The notes beneath the pieces were generated by a model. The model made no database searches, had not been told where the DNA came from, and worked only from the letters and a program-made list of their open reading frames with translations. Below, piece after piece: positions 8,773-17,367 of a DNA stretch of 64,000 bases (positions within the stretch are counted from its first letter, which is position 1; each line of letters starts with the position of its first letter). The stretch is from an uncultured Alphaproteobacteria bacterium (GTDB lineage: Bacteria; Pseudomonadota; Alphaproteobacteria; Rhizobiales; Aestuariivirgaceae), in NCBI GenBank assembly GCA_937870685.1, contig CALMZX010000077.1, positions 1 through 64,000 on the forward strand, in the 5' to 3' direction. Made by a program: the position numbers and the translations under genes.

Positions 8773-10065
8773 TTGACGCTCAAGAAAATGATATCTGCGC
8801 TCGCCGGTTACGTGGGCGCGCGTTTCCTGGGAGCAGGGCTCGGCCTGCTGACACAGCTGGTTCTGGCGCGGGCGCTGTTGCCCGCCCATGTGACTGATGT
8901 CTTCATGGCAATGAGTGCCGCGGCCTTCATGTCACTCATCATGAGCGGCGGTGAGGCGCAACTGGCGACGACGCACCTGCCCAAGCTGCTGGCGCGGGGC
9001 GAACGCCGCAGCGTGGCGGCCTTCCACGGACTGGTGTTGCGGAACATGGCGTGGGTGTTCATGGGGCTTGCCGGGCTGCTGCTGCTGGTGTGGCAGATGA
9101 AGGTGCTGCCGGGTGATGTGATGCTGGCGCTGGCGGTGGGACTGATGACCGCGCCATTTTCGGGTTTGATGCGCTACAATTCCATGGTGGCCAACAGCCT
9201 GCGCTGGTTTCCGTTGTCATATGTGCCGGACTTCATCATCCGCCCCGGCCTGTTTCTGCTGGCCATCGCCGTGTTCATCGTTCTGGGGCTCAGCCATAAT
9301 GTGCATGCCGTGCTGGCGGCCTTCTTCATATTTGTCGTTGCCGTGACGTTGGGGCAGGCCATGCTCATGGAAGGGCAGAACCTGCATCTCTCCAACTGGG
9401 GAGACTACCGGCCAGGCCATGCGAGGGCCATGCGGCCGCGCAGCCTGGCGTTGCTGGTGGTGAGCATCGTCTCATTCGCTTTCGCAGATGTGGTGATGCT
9501 GGGGGCTGGATTGCTGTACGCGCCGGACGACGCAGCCGTGGTGGGCGTGACGGTGCGGCTGGCGGCGATTGCCGGCTTCGTGTTGCAGGCGGCGCAGCTT
9601 TTTGTGCTGCCCGATTTCAGCGAGGCCATGGCGCGCCGGGATGATGCGGCGGCCAACAAGGTGCTGTGGCGCCTCAATGGCATCACCGTGATCATGGCGT
9701 TGCTGGCCTTGCTGGGCGCGCTGCTGCTTGGGCGGTATGCGCTCTCGTTCTTCGGCGAACATTACGAGCGGGGGGCGGAGTTGCTGTCGCTGTTTCTGGT
9801 GGGTCAGGCGATCCGGGCCTTCAGCGGCATGAACCAGAACCTGCTGGCGACCGGCGGCTTCCAGGTGCGGACGGCGTGGCCCTGTGTGGTGGCATTGCTG
9901 ATTTTTGCCGGCGGGGCGGCGCTGTTGGCCTCCATGCCCGGCCTTCTCGGGATCGGTTATGCGGTGATTGCCGCTGAATTGGGCTGGATGTTGATCCTCG
10001 CCTATCAGGCGAATGTGCTGTGCGGGCGGCGCGCCGATCTGCTCTGGCTGGCGCGGCATGCCTGA
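8773..10065 (+). CDS. Polysaccharide flippase-like membrane protein
   Basis: A 430-residue integral membrane protein with about 12-14 hydrophobic segments, resembling the MATE/Wzx polysaccharide-export superfamily (GARFLGAGLGLLTQLVLARALLP at the N-terminus, then an FFGEHYERGAELLSLFLVGQ-like region). I choose TTG at 8773, which has GGGGAGG five bases upstream, over the GTG at 8743, which lacks a ribosome site. It probably flips lipid-linked sugars across the inner membrane. It lies directly before the tRNA and opposite the minus-strand glycan operon that carries a second flippase. Confidence 0.65.
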   Translation: MTLKKMISALAGYVGARFLGAGLGLLTQLVLARALLPAHVTDVFMAMSAAAFMSLIMSGGEAQLATTHLPKLLARGERRSVAAFHGLVLRNMAWVFMGLAGLLLLVWQMKVLPGDVMLALAVGLMTAPFSGLMRYNSMVANSLRWFPLSYVPDFIIRPGLFLLAIAVFIVLGLSHNVHAVLAAFFIFVVAVTLGQAMLMEGQNLHLSNWGDYRPGHARAMRPRSLALLVVSIVSFAFADVVMLGAGLLYAPDDAAVVGVTVRLAAIAGFVLQAAQLFVLPDFSEAMARRDDAAANKVLWRLNGITVIMALLALLGALLLGRYALSFFGEHYERGAELLSLFLVGQAIRAFSGMNQNLLATGGFQVRTAWPCVVALLIFAGGAALLASMPGLLGIGYAVIAAELGWMLILAYQANVLCGRRADLLWLARHA

Positions 10066-10113
10066 ATTTGCGGTGGACAAGTTACGGGGCGCAAGCTAGA
10101 CGCTGGCTCAAGT

Positions 10114-10190
10114 CGGAGCGTAGCGCAGTCCGGTAGCGCACTACTCTGGGGGGGTAGGGGTCGCTGGTTCGAATCCAGTCGCTCCGACCA
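10114..10190 (+). tRNA. tRNA-Pro (anticodon GGG)
   Basis: This is a 77-nt cloverleaf. The acceptor arms CGGAGCG/CGCTCCG are followed by A and an encoded CCA. The D arm is GCGC...GCGC, the anticodon arm CTACT-CTGGGGG-GGTAG places GGG at 34-36, and the T arm is CTGG-TTCGAAT-CCAG. A short T-rich run (TTTTCC) follows. It lies in the convergent gap between the plus-strand flippase and the minus-strand GT2. Confidence 0.93.
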
Positions 10191-10208
10191 TTTTCCTTCC
10201 CCTGCCAG

Positions 10209-11024
10209 TCACTTCCCCATGATTGCACGGATGGTGGATTTCACCCGGCGCAACAGGCCAATGGGCGCCACCATCAGCAAGAGGGTGCGGGCGATGCCCG
10301 CCCAGGTGTGCGGGTTGCCCCAGCGGGCGTATTCCCATTGCAGGTGCAGGCGGCTTTTGAGCTGCTTCTTGCGTGAACCGCCGGAAATCGATTCAGTCAT
10401 CTCGATGGTGCGGTAGAGTATCCGTGGCACGTTGCCCATGCGGTAGCCGTTGGCGTCCGCCCAGAATTCCATGGCGAGGTCTTCGGCGGCCGGATAGGCG
10501 GTTGAATACATCTTGAAGGCGCGCAGGAAATCCATGCGGAACATGATCGAAGCATGGGTCAGCGGCGCGTTGTAGCGCAGGCGGCGGGCGCATTCTTCCG
10601 GTGTTTCGGGATTGAAGACGTCGATCTTGAGGCCGGTGACCTCATACTCGTAGCGCACATGGCTGCTGATGACCGATAGGCCGGGGTGGCTTTCGAGATA
10701 GGCTTTCTGCGCGGCAAAGCGGTCATCGGTGTTGATGTCACCATTGTCGACTCGCGCCACGTAAGAGTAGTTGCCCTTCAGGATTTCGGCGAGACCGGCA
10801 TTGAGCGCACCGGTGATGCCCTGGTTCTTTGGCAACTCGATGAGACGGTAGTCCATGCCCTTGAGCAGGGCGTGATAGTCCGGCTTGGTCTTGCTGCCGT
10901 CATCAACGAGATAGAGGCGCGAAGGCACCTGCTGGCGGCGGATGCTGTCGAGCGTCAACGCGAGTTCCGGGCCCGGATTGTAGACCGGCATGAGGACGGC
11001 CATGTCTGGTGCAGCGGTATTCAT
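10209..11024 (-). CDS. Family 2 glycosyltransferase
   Basis: A 271-residue GT-A fold enzyme. AVLMPVYNPGPELALTLDSI and LYLVDDGSKT form the nucleotide-binding start. RVDNGDI carries the DxD-like acidic motif, and AEDLAMEFWADANGY the later catalytic region. It probably transfers a sugar onto a lipid-linked intermediate at the cytoplasmic face. The start at 11024 overlaps the stop of the upstream flippase (ATGA), so they are translationally coupled in the order ligase - flippase - GT2. The track's longer ORF is not supported. Confidence 0.85.
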   Translation of the reverse strand: MNTAAPDMAVLMPVYNPGPELALTLDSIRRQQVPSRLYLVDDGSKTKPDYHALLKGMDYRLIELPKNQGITGALNAGLAEILKGNYSYVARVDNGDINTDDRFAAQKAYLESHPGLSVISSHVRYEYEVTGLKIDVFNPETPEECARRLRYNAPLTHASIMFRMDFLRAFKMYSTAYPAAEDLAMEFWADANGYRMGNVPRILYRTIEMTESISGGSRKKQLKSRLHLQWEYARWGNPHTWAGIARTLLLMVAPIGLLRRVKSTIRAIMGK

Positions 11025-12376
11025 GATACGGGCTTGGACTCCGGAGGTTTGCGCAGCAGAGAGAGGACTGACGGATCGATGCCGATCTCCCGGCGCAACA
11101 GGTGAATGGCGAGAATGTTCCAGATGACGGTGCCACAGGCCGTGGCTGCCGCCGCGGCGATCATGCCGTAGCGCGGAACGAAGACGAGCTGCAAGGCGAT
11201 GACGAAGGCATAGACCACGGCCATCACGCGCAGGTAGGTCCATTCCAGTTTCGTCATCTGCATGAGATAGGCGGAGGGTCCTGCCATGGCATCGACGGTG
11301 TAACCTAGGCCGAGGACCATGAGCACGCCATAGGCCTCCACATAGACTGGATCGAAGATGGAGAGGAGGAGATTTCCCATGAGGGCGAGGAAAGCGAGTC
11401 CCGCCAAAGTCGTTGCCGCGATGGCCATGGCGAGCAGGCGGCAGATGCGTTGCAGTTCGGCCTTGCGTCCGGCGTGGAAGCTTGCAGCCATCATGGGGGC
11501 GGCCACCATGCCGCCCGCGATCATGGCGAGGCCCAGCAGGCTTGCAGTTTTCTGCGCGGCAAAATAGGCGCCTGCCTTTTCGGCGCCCAGAAGCGTGCCC
11601 ACGACGATGACGTCAAACTGCTGAATGAGGGCGTAGAGCACGCCCGAGAACCAGAGGGGAAAGAGTGGCTTCAGCCATGCCGACCGCTCTTCTGAAACTG
11701 GTCCCGAACCTGCGAGGGCGCGGGTGAGTGACAGGTGTTTGCCAAGTTGCAGGGCGCAGACCACCAACATTACGGCAAGGCAAGCGTAGATGGCGGTGCG
11801 GGCTGTTGCGATACCGCTGAAAAGCAGTATCGCAAAGGCCAGGGCCGGGGCCAGGACGCGCCAGCCTATGTCACGAGGGGCCAGCGCCCAGATCGTGTTT
11901 CCCTGCGCCCGCAAGGCACCGGAGAAGTAGTCTCCGAAGGCAAAGCTGGCTGCCAGCAGCGCGGTGAGCAGCCAGGCTTCGGTGAAGCCCAGCGTATCGG
12001 CCATGGGTTTGGCAAAGCTCAACAGCGCGCCGATGAGGGCGAGCAGGAGCGATGCAGCGAGCAGGGCGCGCAGGCTGAGCGCCACGAGGCCACGGGCCTT
12101 GGCGGCTTCGCCGCGCTCCATGTGCAAAGGCCAGAAGCGCATGACATGGGTCGGAAGGCCGAGGCCGAACAGGGCTGACAGGAGCACAGAGAGATTGAGG
12201 ATATAGCCGAAGTAGCCATACTCGGTGGCGTGCAGCATGTTGGCGAAGGCGACGAGCATGAGATAGCTCGTGCCGGCACTCGCCACCTTGATGATGAGGG
12301 CTGCGGCGCCACTGCCAAAGAGGCGCGCGCCGAGGCTGGAGCCAGCCAGCCGATGCCTGAGTTGCCTGAGGGTCAT
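11021..12376 (-). CDS. Oligosaccharide flippase (Wzx-like)
   Basis: A 451-residue, highly hydrophobic protein with a polysaccharide-synthase/flippase pattern: LFGSGAAALIIKVASAGTSYLML at the N-terminus, WLKPLFPLWFSGVLYALIQQFDVIVVGTLLGAEKAGAYF mid-protein and AYGVLMVLGLGYTV later. It is expected to translocate undecaprenyl-linked repeat units. It overlaps neighbours by 4 bases on both sides (ATGA), so the three genes form one tight operon. I use the internal ATG at 12376 rather than the track start, which would overlap the ligase gene by more than 120 bases. Confidence 0.8.
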   Translation of the reverse strand: MTLRQLRHRLAGSSLGARLFGSGAAALIIKVASAGTSYLMLVAFANMLHATEYGYFGYILNLSVLLSALFGLGLPTHVMRFWPLHMERGEAAKARGLVALSLRALLAASLLLALIGALLSFAKPMADTLGFTEAWLLTALLAASFAFGDYFSGALRAQGNTIWALAPRDIGWRVLAPALAFAILLFSGIATARTAIYACLAVMLVVCALQLGKHLSLTRALAGSGPVSEERSAWLKPLFPLWFSGVLYALIQQFDVIVVGTLLGAEKAGAYFAAQKTASLLGLAMIAGGMVAAPMMAASFHAGRKAELQRICRLLAMAIAATTLAGLAFLALMGNLLLSIFDPVYVEAYGVLMVLGLGYTVDAMAGPSAYLMQMTKLEWTYLRVMAVVYAFVIALQLVFVPRYGMIAAAAATACGTVIWNILAIHLLRREIGIDPSVLSLLRKPPESKPVS

Positions 12377-13665
12377 TGCAGCCTGCCGTGCCGCGGTGCA
12401 GGCAGGTTCCACCCTTCGGCGATGTCGGCCAGAAGTGCTGGGCGGTGCGTATAGGCGAGGCTTGCCGCGAAGAAGCCCCAGACCAATCCGGTCATCCAAT
12501 AAAGGTGACGCCAGTGTTCCGTGTCGATCTGGATGCCTTGGAATGTCACGGCCACAAAGCAGCTGAAGACCGGAATGGCATAGGGCTGGAAGGGGGTGCG
12601 GATGAGGATTGTGCGGAAGCCCACGACAATGCTGGTGATGACGAAGAGCATGAAGGCGAAACCGCCAACCCAGCCGCCGGAAGAGAAGGAATTGAGGAAG
12701 GTGTTGTGGGGGGCGAGATTGTAGATGGCGCCGAACTGGTAAGGCCCGAAGCCGAAAGGCAGTTGCATGAGTTTCGGAATGGCATTGAGCTGGTTGCCGA
12801 AGCGTCCGGTTTCGCCTGCGTCATAGTCCTTCACCAGCGTGAAGCGGTCGAGGAAAAGTTCGCGTGTGGCCGGGATGGAGAGCAGGATGACAAGGATGAC
12901 GGCGAGCAGGGCAATGCCCAGCAAGGCCGAAAAGGCGATGCGGCCACGCAGCTGGCGTGAGGGTGAAAGCAGATAAGTGAAGCCGATGGTCATGGCAGAG
13001 GCCATCAGAGCGTTGATCCAGGCGCCGCGCGAAAAAGCGAGAAAGAGCGCGGCGAAGATCATCAGGAAACTCACAATCGCCAGCGGGCGCAGGCGCAGGG
13101 TTCCCAGCACGAAGGCCTGCAGCATGGTGACCATGGGCAGGACGAGCCAGGTGGAAAACACGTTGGGGTCCTTGTAGCCACCCAGCGCACGCCCGCCGAA
13201 ATCCGGAAACACGGAATAGAGCGGTTCAATCTTGAAGTAGCTGGCCAGTCCCAGTGCCGCTCCGATGGTGGCGCCGATCCAATAGGCCCGGGCGATCTGC
13301 CGGTAGCGCGCCACCGGGTCTTCATTGATGTAGGCGGCATAGAAGACGCCGGAAGCGGTGGTGTAAACGAGGCCGATGATGAAGGCCTTGGAATCCAGCC
13401 GGTCGTAGGGGATCAAGGTGTAGCTGACCAATACGGAGACATTGTAGAGCAGCAGCAGGAAGAAGAGCGGCATGATGGCTGGCGAGAACCGCAGTCCACC
13501 CGTGAGACAGGCGGCGAAGGCCAGCATGAAGAATACGTCGCTGGGGGCAGGCTCGAACTTCACGAAGAACGAGCTGATGAACACCATGCTGACCAGTGCC
13601 GCCCTGACCTTCGCTGCGGTGAGGCCGAAGGGGGCCGGAGCAGCGGAGGTGAGGGTTGAGGACAT
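12373..13665 (-). CDS. O-antigen ligase/polymerase-like membrane protein
   Basis: A 430-residue polytopic membrane protein with a Wzy/WaaL-like layout: multiple helices and a large periplasmic loop near the C-terminus (FTLVKDYDAGETGRFGNQLNAI, FGFGPYQFG, then [18 protein letters not shown]). The LAPHNTFL motif is the hallmark of the Wzy_C/O-antigen ligase family. It is expected to polymerise or ligate lipid-linked glycans at the periplasmic face. It overlaps the flippase start by four bases and follows the sugar transferase by two bases. Confidence 0.8.
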   Translation of the reverse strand: MSSTLTSAAPAPFGLTAAKVRAALVSMVFISSFFVKFEPAPSDVFFMLAFAACLTGGLRFSPAIMPLFFLLLLYNVSVLVSYTLIPYDRLDSKAFIIGLVYTTASGVFYAAYINEDPVARYRQIARAYWIGATIGAALGLASYFKIEPLYSVFPDFGGRALGGYKDPNVFSTWLVLPMVTMLQAFVLGTLRLRPLAIVSFLMIFAALFLAFSRGAWINALMASAMTIGFTYLLSPSRQLRGRIAFSALLGIALLAVILVILLSIPATRELFLDRFTLVKDYDAGETGRFGNQLNAIPKLMQLPFGFGPYQFGAIYNLAPHNTFLNSFSSGGWVGGFAFMLFVITSIVVGFRTILIRTPFQPYAIPVFSCFVAVTFQGIQIDTEHWRHLYWMTGLVWGFFAASLAYTHRPALLADIAEGWNLPAPRHGRLQ

Positions 13666-13667
13666 GG

Positions 13668-15185
13668 TCAGTATGCGTTCTTGGTGTTGAGCAAAGCCAG
13701 TGGAGTTCTTGCCAATATGTAAAGATCGAAGGTTAACGACCAGTTTTCGATGTAGTGGAGATCGTGCTCCACACGGGCCTGAATCTTCTCTTCTGTGTCT
13801 GTTTCGCCGCGCCAGCCGTTGATCTGGGCCCAGCCTGTCATGCCGGGCTTGACCTTGTGGCGGGCGAAATAGCCCTGGACGGCGTTTTCATAGAGGGTTC
13901 CGGCGGCGCTGGCGCGGGTGGCGTGGGGGCGCGGACCGACGAGGGAAAGTTCGCCTTTCAACACATTGAAGAGTTGGGGAAGTTCATCCAGCGTTGTCTT
14001 GCGGATAAAGCGTCCGACACGGGTGACGCGGGGGTCACCCTTGGTTACAAGCTTGCTGGCGTTCGCATCTGCCATGTCGGTGTACATGGAGCGGAACTTG
14101 TAGACTTCGATCAGTTCATTGTTGAAGCCGTAGCGCTTCTGGGTGAAGAGCACCGGGCCCTTGCTGTCCAGTTTCACGGCCAGTGCCACCAGTGCCATGA
14201 CGGGTGAAAGCAGGAGCAGGGCGAGCCCGGCAATGACACGGTCCTCGATGGCCTTGAGCAGCGGCCCCCAGTCTCCCAAAGGCTTGTCGAAGAGGTCCAG
14301 CAACGCGAGATTTCCGATGTAGGAATAGGCGCGCGGGCGGTAGCGCAGTTTCTGGTCATGGGCGCTGAGGCGGATATCCACTGGCAGCACCCAGAGGCGG
14401 GAGACGATCTGCATGAGACGCGCTTCCGCCGTGGTGGGCAGTGTGACGATCAGCGTATCGACACGCGAATTGCGGACGTAGGAGATCAGGTCGTCGATGT
14501 TGCCGAGTTTTCGCAGTCCGCGTGTTTCACCGGGGCTGCGCAGGTCCTGTCGGTCATCGAAGAGGCCGAGCAGTGTTATGCCCGTATCGTGGGAGTGCTG
14601 CAGCGCGGAGATGGCTGCGTCCGCGCCGGCACCGCCGCCCACGATGATGGCGCGGCGGTTCAACTGGCCCCGGGCGTTGAAATGACGGAGCACGGCGGCG
14701 ATGGCCATGCGCCCGACCATCAGCCAGGCGAAACCCGTTATGCCCCAGGCCAGGAACCAGGCACGGGACAGGCTGTGCCCCATCTTGGTTGCCAGAACGC
14801 TGATGGCCAGCGCTGCGACGAGCCCGATCCAGATGCTGGCAAGGCCGGGCATGGCGCGCAGCGGATTGAGGAGCTGTTCAAGCCGGTAGAGCCCCATGAC
14901 CTGTGCCGCAAGCGGAACACCCAGCACCATGCTGCCGATGATGGCGGCATAGAAGACACCGGGATTGGCGGCGGAGAAGCCCGGGTAGATGGCAAGCTGC
15001 GCCGTCGCGGCCGCCGCAATGGCCAGTGCCTCGGCGATGCGGACGATTGCAATGAGCACCCGCGGGGCAATGAAGGGTGCCTCGGCACCGGGATCATTCA
15101 CCTCAAAGGGAGGAGGAAGCGGGGAGTTGAGTGATTCGAGGTCAACCGGAGTTGCCGACCTGATCTGTCCGGGTTGCAGTTTCAT
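13668..15185 (-). CDS. Undecaprenyl-phosphate sugar phosphotransferase (WcaJ/ExoY type)
   Basis: A 505-residue polyisoprenyl-phosphate hexose-1-P transferase that starts repeat-unit synthesis. N-terminal membrane helices are followed by a CoA-binding-like domain ([18 protein letters not shown]) and the C-terminal catalytic domain: [64 protein letters not shown]. The sugar, commonly glucose or galactose, cannot be told from sequence. It is first in the minus-strand operon 15185-10209, with a 128-base upstream gap that presumably holds the promoter. Confidence 0.9.
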   Translation of the reverse strand: MKLQPGQIRSATPVDLESLNSPLPPPFEVNDPGAEAPFIAPRVLIAIVRIAEALAIAAAATAQLAIYPGFSAANPGVFYAAIIGSMVLGVPLAAQVMGLYRLEQLLNPLRAMPGLASIWIGLVAALAISVLATKMGHSLSRAWFLAWGITGFAWLMVGRMAIAAVLRHFNARGQLNRRAIIVGGGAGADAAISALQHSHDTGITLLGLFDDRQDLRSPGETRGLRKLGNIDDLISYVRNSRVDTLIVTLPTTAEARLMQIVSRLWVLPVDIRLSAHDQKLRYRPRAYSYIGNLALLDLFDKPLGDWGPLLKAIEDRVIAGLALLLLSPVMALVALAVKLDSKGPVLFTQKRYGFNNELIEVYKFRSMYTDMADANASKLVTKGDPRVTRVGRFIRKTTLDELPQLFNVLKGELSLVGPRPHATRASAAGTLYENAVQGYFARHKVKPGMTGWAQINGWRGETDTEEKIQARVEHDLHYIENWSLTFDLYILARTPLALLNTKNAY

Positions 15186-15312
15186 CGCCGTGTACCACTT
15201 TGAAACGGAGTTTCGTTCAGTGGTCAGGGGAGCAAAAGGGAGGCCTTCCGCTGGGGTTGTTCACCACGTCTGTTCATCATGGTTAGCCAATCATTAACGC
15301 ATGGGGGCAGGA

Positions 15313-16395
15313 TTAACGCTGCAGGGTGGCGTAGAATTCCGTCACAGTGCGGGACATGGTTTCAACCGAAAAACGCTCGCGCAAACTGTGTGAGAAACCG
15401 CCAGCTCTTGCCCGTGCGGCAGTCATGTCGGCGGCGGCCCGGAGGATGGCATCGCTGATTGACGGCACATCCGGACTGCACATCATGTCTGCTGGCAACA
15501 CCTCCGGAATGCCGCCCACCCGGGTGGCAATGAGCGGCACGGCAGCGGCTGCGGCCTCCAGCACCACATAGGGGAATGACTCATTGCGGGACGGCACGAC
15601 CATGATCTGCCCCAGCGTGAAGGCCTCGCGGATGGGCAGGCGCCCGGCAAAGCGAATGCGCCCGGCAAGGCCGCACCGGATGACGAGAGACCGGTAGTCT
15701 TCCAGTTCCGGACCATCGCCAACAATGGTCAGGGAGAGGTGTGGTGATGGCTTGAGCGCTTCAATCAGCAGGTCAATGCCCTTGAGGTGGCGCACTTCTC
15801 CGACGAACAGCAAGTCAGTCGCATCGGGCCGGGGCGTGACGGGCGTGAATTCTTCCGGCCACAAGCCATTGTGGGCGATCACGGACGGTTTGCCCGCCAA
15901 ACCGATCTTGGCAGTGAAGAGCCGTTTCTCGAAATCACACACGAACACGAAGCCCGAACCGATTCGTCCGAGGAATTTCTCGGTGGCGAGAAAAAGCGCT
16001 CCGGCGGGACTGGTCCATTGGTAGTGCAGGCTGCCGCCGTGGGGCGTGTAGACCGAGGGCAGGCCCAACCGCCGTGCCGCGAGGCGGGCAATCAGCCCGC
16101 CTTTCGCGCCATGGCCGTGAATGATGTCAAATGCGCCTGCCTTGGCAATCCGGCCCGCTTCGGTGACAACCGCAAGGTCTGACACCGAAGGCAGCCGCGA
16201 GATGGGAACGGTGCTGACACCTCCAGCGCACCAGTTCCGGCAGTGGGCGAGGGATGTTCCTGCCGTTTCGCCGCCTGTCGAGGAATCACAGAACAGGCCG
16301 ACGTGGTGGCCCTGCAGGGACTGCCCGCGCGACAGGTCACGGACATGGCGGAACAGGCCGCCCACCGGGCTTCGGAAGACGTGGAGAATGCGCAC
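15313..16395 (-). CDS. Family 4 glycosyltransferase
   Basis: A 360-residue GT-B enzyme. The acceptor-side glycine loop is seen at the start (RILHVFRSPVGGLFRHVRDL). The donor domain shows LLFVGEVRHLKGIDLLIEAL and the EX7E motif in RNESFPYVVLEAA. I start at the GTG at 16395, because the longer track ORF runs through the Wza-like gene on another frame. It lies 14 bases downstream of the export gene and is probably in its operon. The donor sugar is unknown. Confidence 0.85.
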   Translation of the reverse strand: MRILHVFRSPVGGLFRHVRDLSRGQSLQGHHVGLFCDSSTGGETAGTSLAHCRNWCAGGVSTVPISRLPSVSDLAVVTEAGRIAKAGAFDIIHGHGAKGGLIARLAARRLGLPSVYTPHGGSLHYQWTSPAGALFLATEKFLGRIGSGFVFVCDFEKRLFTAKIGLAGKPSVIAHNGLWPEEFTPVTPRPDATDLLFVGEVRHLKGIDLLIEALKPSPHLSLTIVGDGPELEDYRSLVIRCGLAGRIRFAGRLPIREAFTLGQIMVVPSRNESFPYVVLEAAAAAVPLIATRVGGIPEVLPADMMCSPDVPSISDAILRAAADMTAARARAGGFSHSLRERFSVETMSRTVTEFYATLQR

Positions 16396-16408
16396 AGCCT
16401 CGCTCCGG

Positions 16409-17098
16409 TCAGAACCAGCGTTCGCGCACGAAGACGATGTCGCCGGGATAGACCTGCGTGGTGACAGGCACCTTGTAGGTCTTTGTGCCGTTTGCGGTGC
16501 GGCGGGTGATGAGCACCTGCCCTTGATCAGCGCGGGCGCTGTAACCGCCTGCCGTGGCGATCGCCTGCTGCACGGTGAGTCCGCCCTGATAGGGGAAGGA
16601 GCCGCCTGTCGTGACTTCACCCATGATGAAGAAGGGCCGCAGGTTGACGGGCTGAACCGAGACCTTGGGGTCACGGAGATAGCCAGCGCGCAGGCGTTTT
16701 GTGATGATCTGTTCGATGTCGCCACTGGTGAGGCCTGCCACGGGCACGGACTGCACATAGGGCATGGAGAGCACGCCGGATGGATCCACCACGAATTCAC
16801 CGGTGAGGTCGGTCTCACCTGCGACGCGGATGCTCAGGCGGTCGCCAGCACCGACGCGGTAGCCCGAGGCAAATTCGTAGGCGGCGGCGTGACCCTGGGT
16901 CGCGAAGGGAGGAAGCGCACCCACGTCATTGTGATGGGGAAGCTGCGTGATGGAGGCAACTGCATCTGGACCTTCGGCGAGTGTGTCCTCTGCCGTGATG
17001 CCGGTTCCGCCGGGAGGGGAGGCAGGGCCATCTGTCTCCCACGTGCTGGCGCAGGCCTGGAGCGAAACAGCCATGAGGAGGAGCAACAGAATACGCAT
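16409..17098 (-). CDS. Wza-like polysaccharide export lipoprotein
   Basis: A 229-residue outer-membrane export protein. The signal peptide ends in the lipobox SLQAC. The Poly_export domain is seen as YRVGAGDRLSIRVAGETDLTG and VDPSGVLSMPYV, with LTSGDIEQIITKRL. The SLBB domain follows (FIMGEVTTGGSFPYQGGLTVQQAI, then YPGDIVFVRERWF). It probably forms the outer-membrane channel for the exopolysaccharide. The start could be 17110 (MWCPMRI) or 17098 (MRILLL), and I prefer the latter for its compact signal peptide. It is divergent from the Wzc-like gene. Confidence 0.87.
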   Translation of the reverse strand: MRILLLLLMAVSLQACASTWETDGPASPPGGTGITAEDTLAEGPDAVASITQLPHHNDVGALPPFATQGHAAAYEFASGYRVGAGDRLSIRVAGETDLTGEFVVDPSGVLSMPYVQSVPVAGLTSGDIEQIITKRLRAGYLRDPKVSVQPVNLRPFFIMGEVTTGGSFPYQGGLTVQQAIATAGGYSARADQGQVLITRRTANGTKTYKVPVTTQVYPGDIVFVRERWF

Positions 17099-17367
17099 CG
17101 GACACCACATTCACACAAACTGCGCGCGGAGCGTGAACCCCGTGCGATGCTGCAAGGCTTACGGACTTATGGTGAACAATGGCTTAAGCGCCGGGATCCC
17201 CGTGAAATACCCCGGACCCCCCGGAAACCGCCATTGTTAAGGGAACGGAAACCATAATCGCGGATTGCTGGAGTCTGGGTGGCGTGCCTTCGGCGTTCCA
17301 GCCCGCGTGCATTTAATGCGCGTGAGAATGAGTCTGAAGTGAGTTTCAATTGAGTTTCAGGGACGAT

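Noticed and set aside
10114-10190. Attachment-site duplication of the tRNA-Pro 3' end
   Set aside because: I looked for a second copy of the T-arm/acceptor sequence within the window and did not find one by eye.
16121-17257. 378-residue plus-strand ORF
   Set aside because: It is antisense to the GT4 and Wza-like genes, which both show clear motifs on the minus strand.
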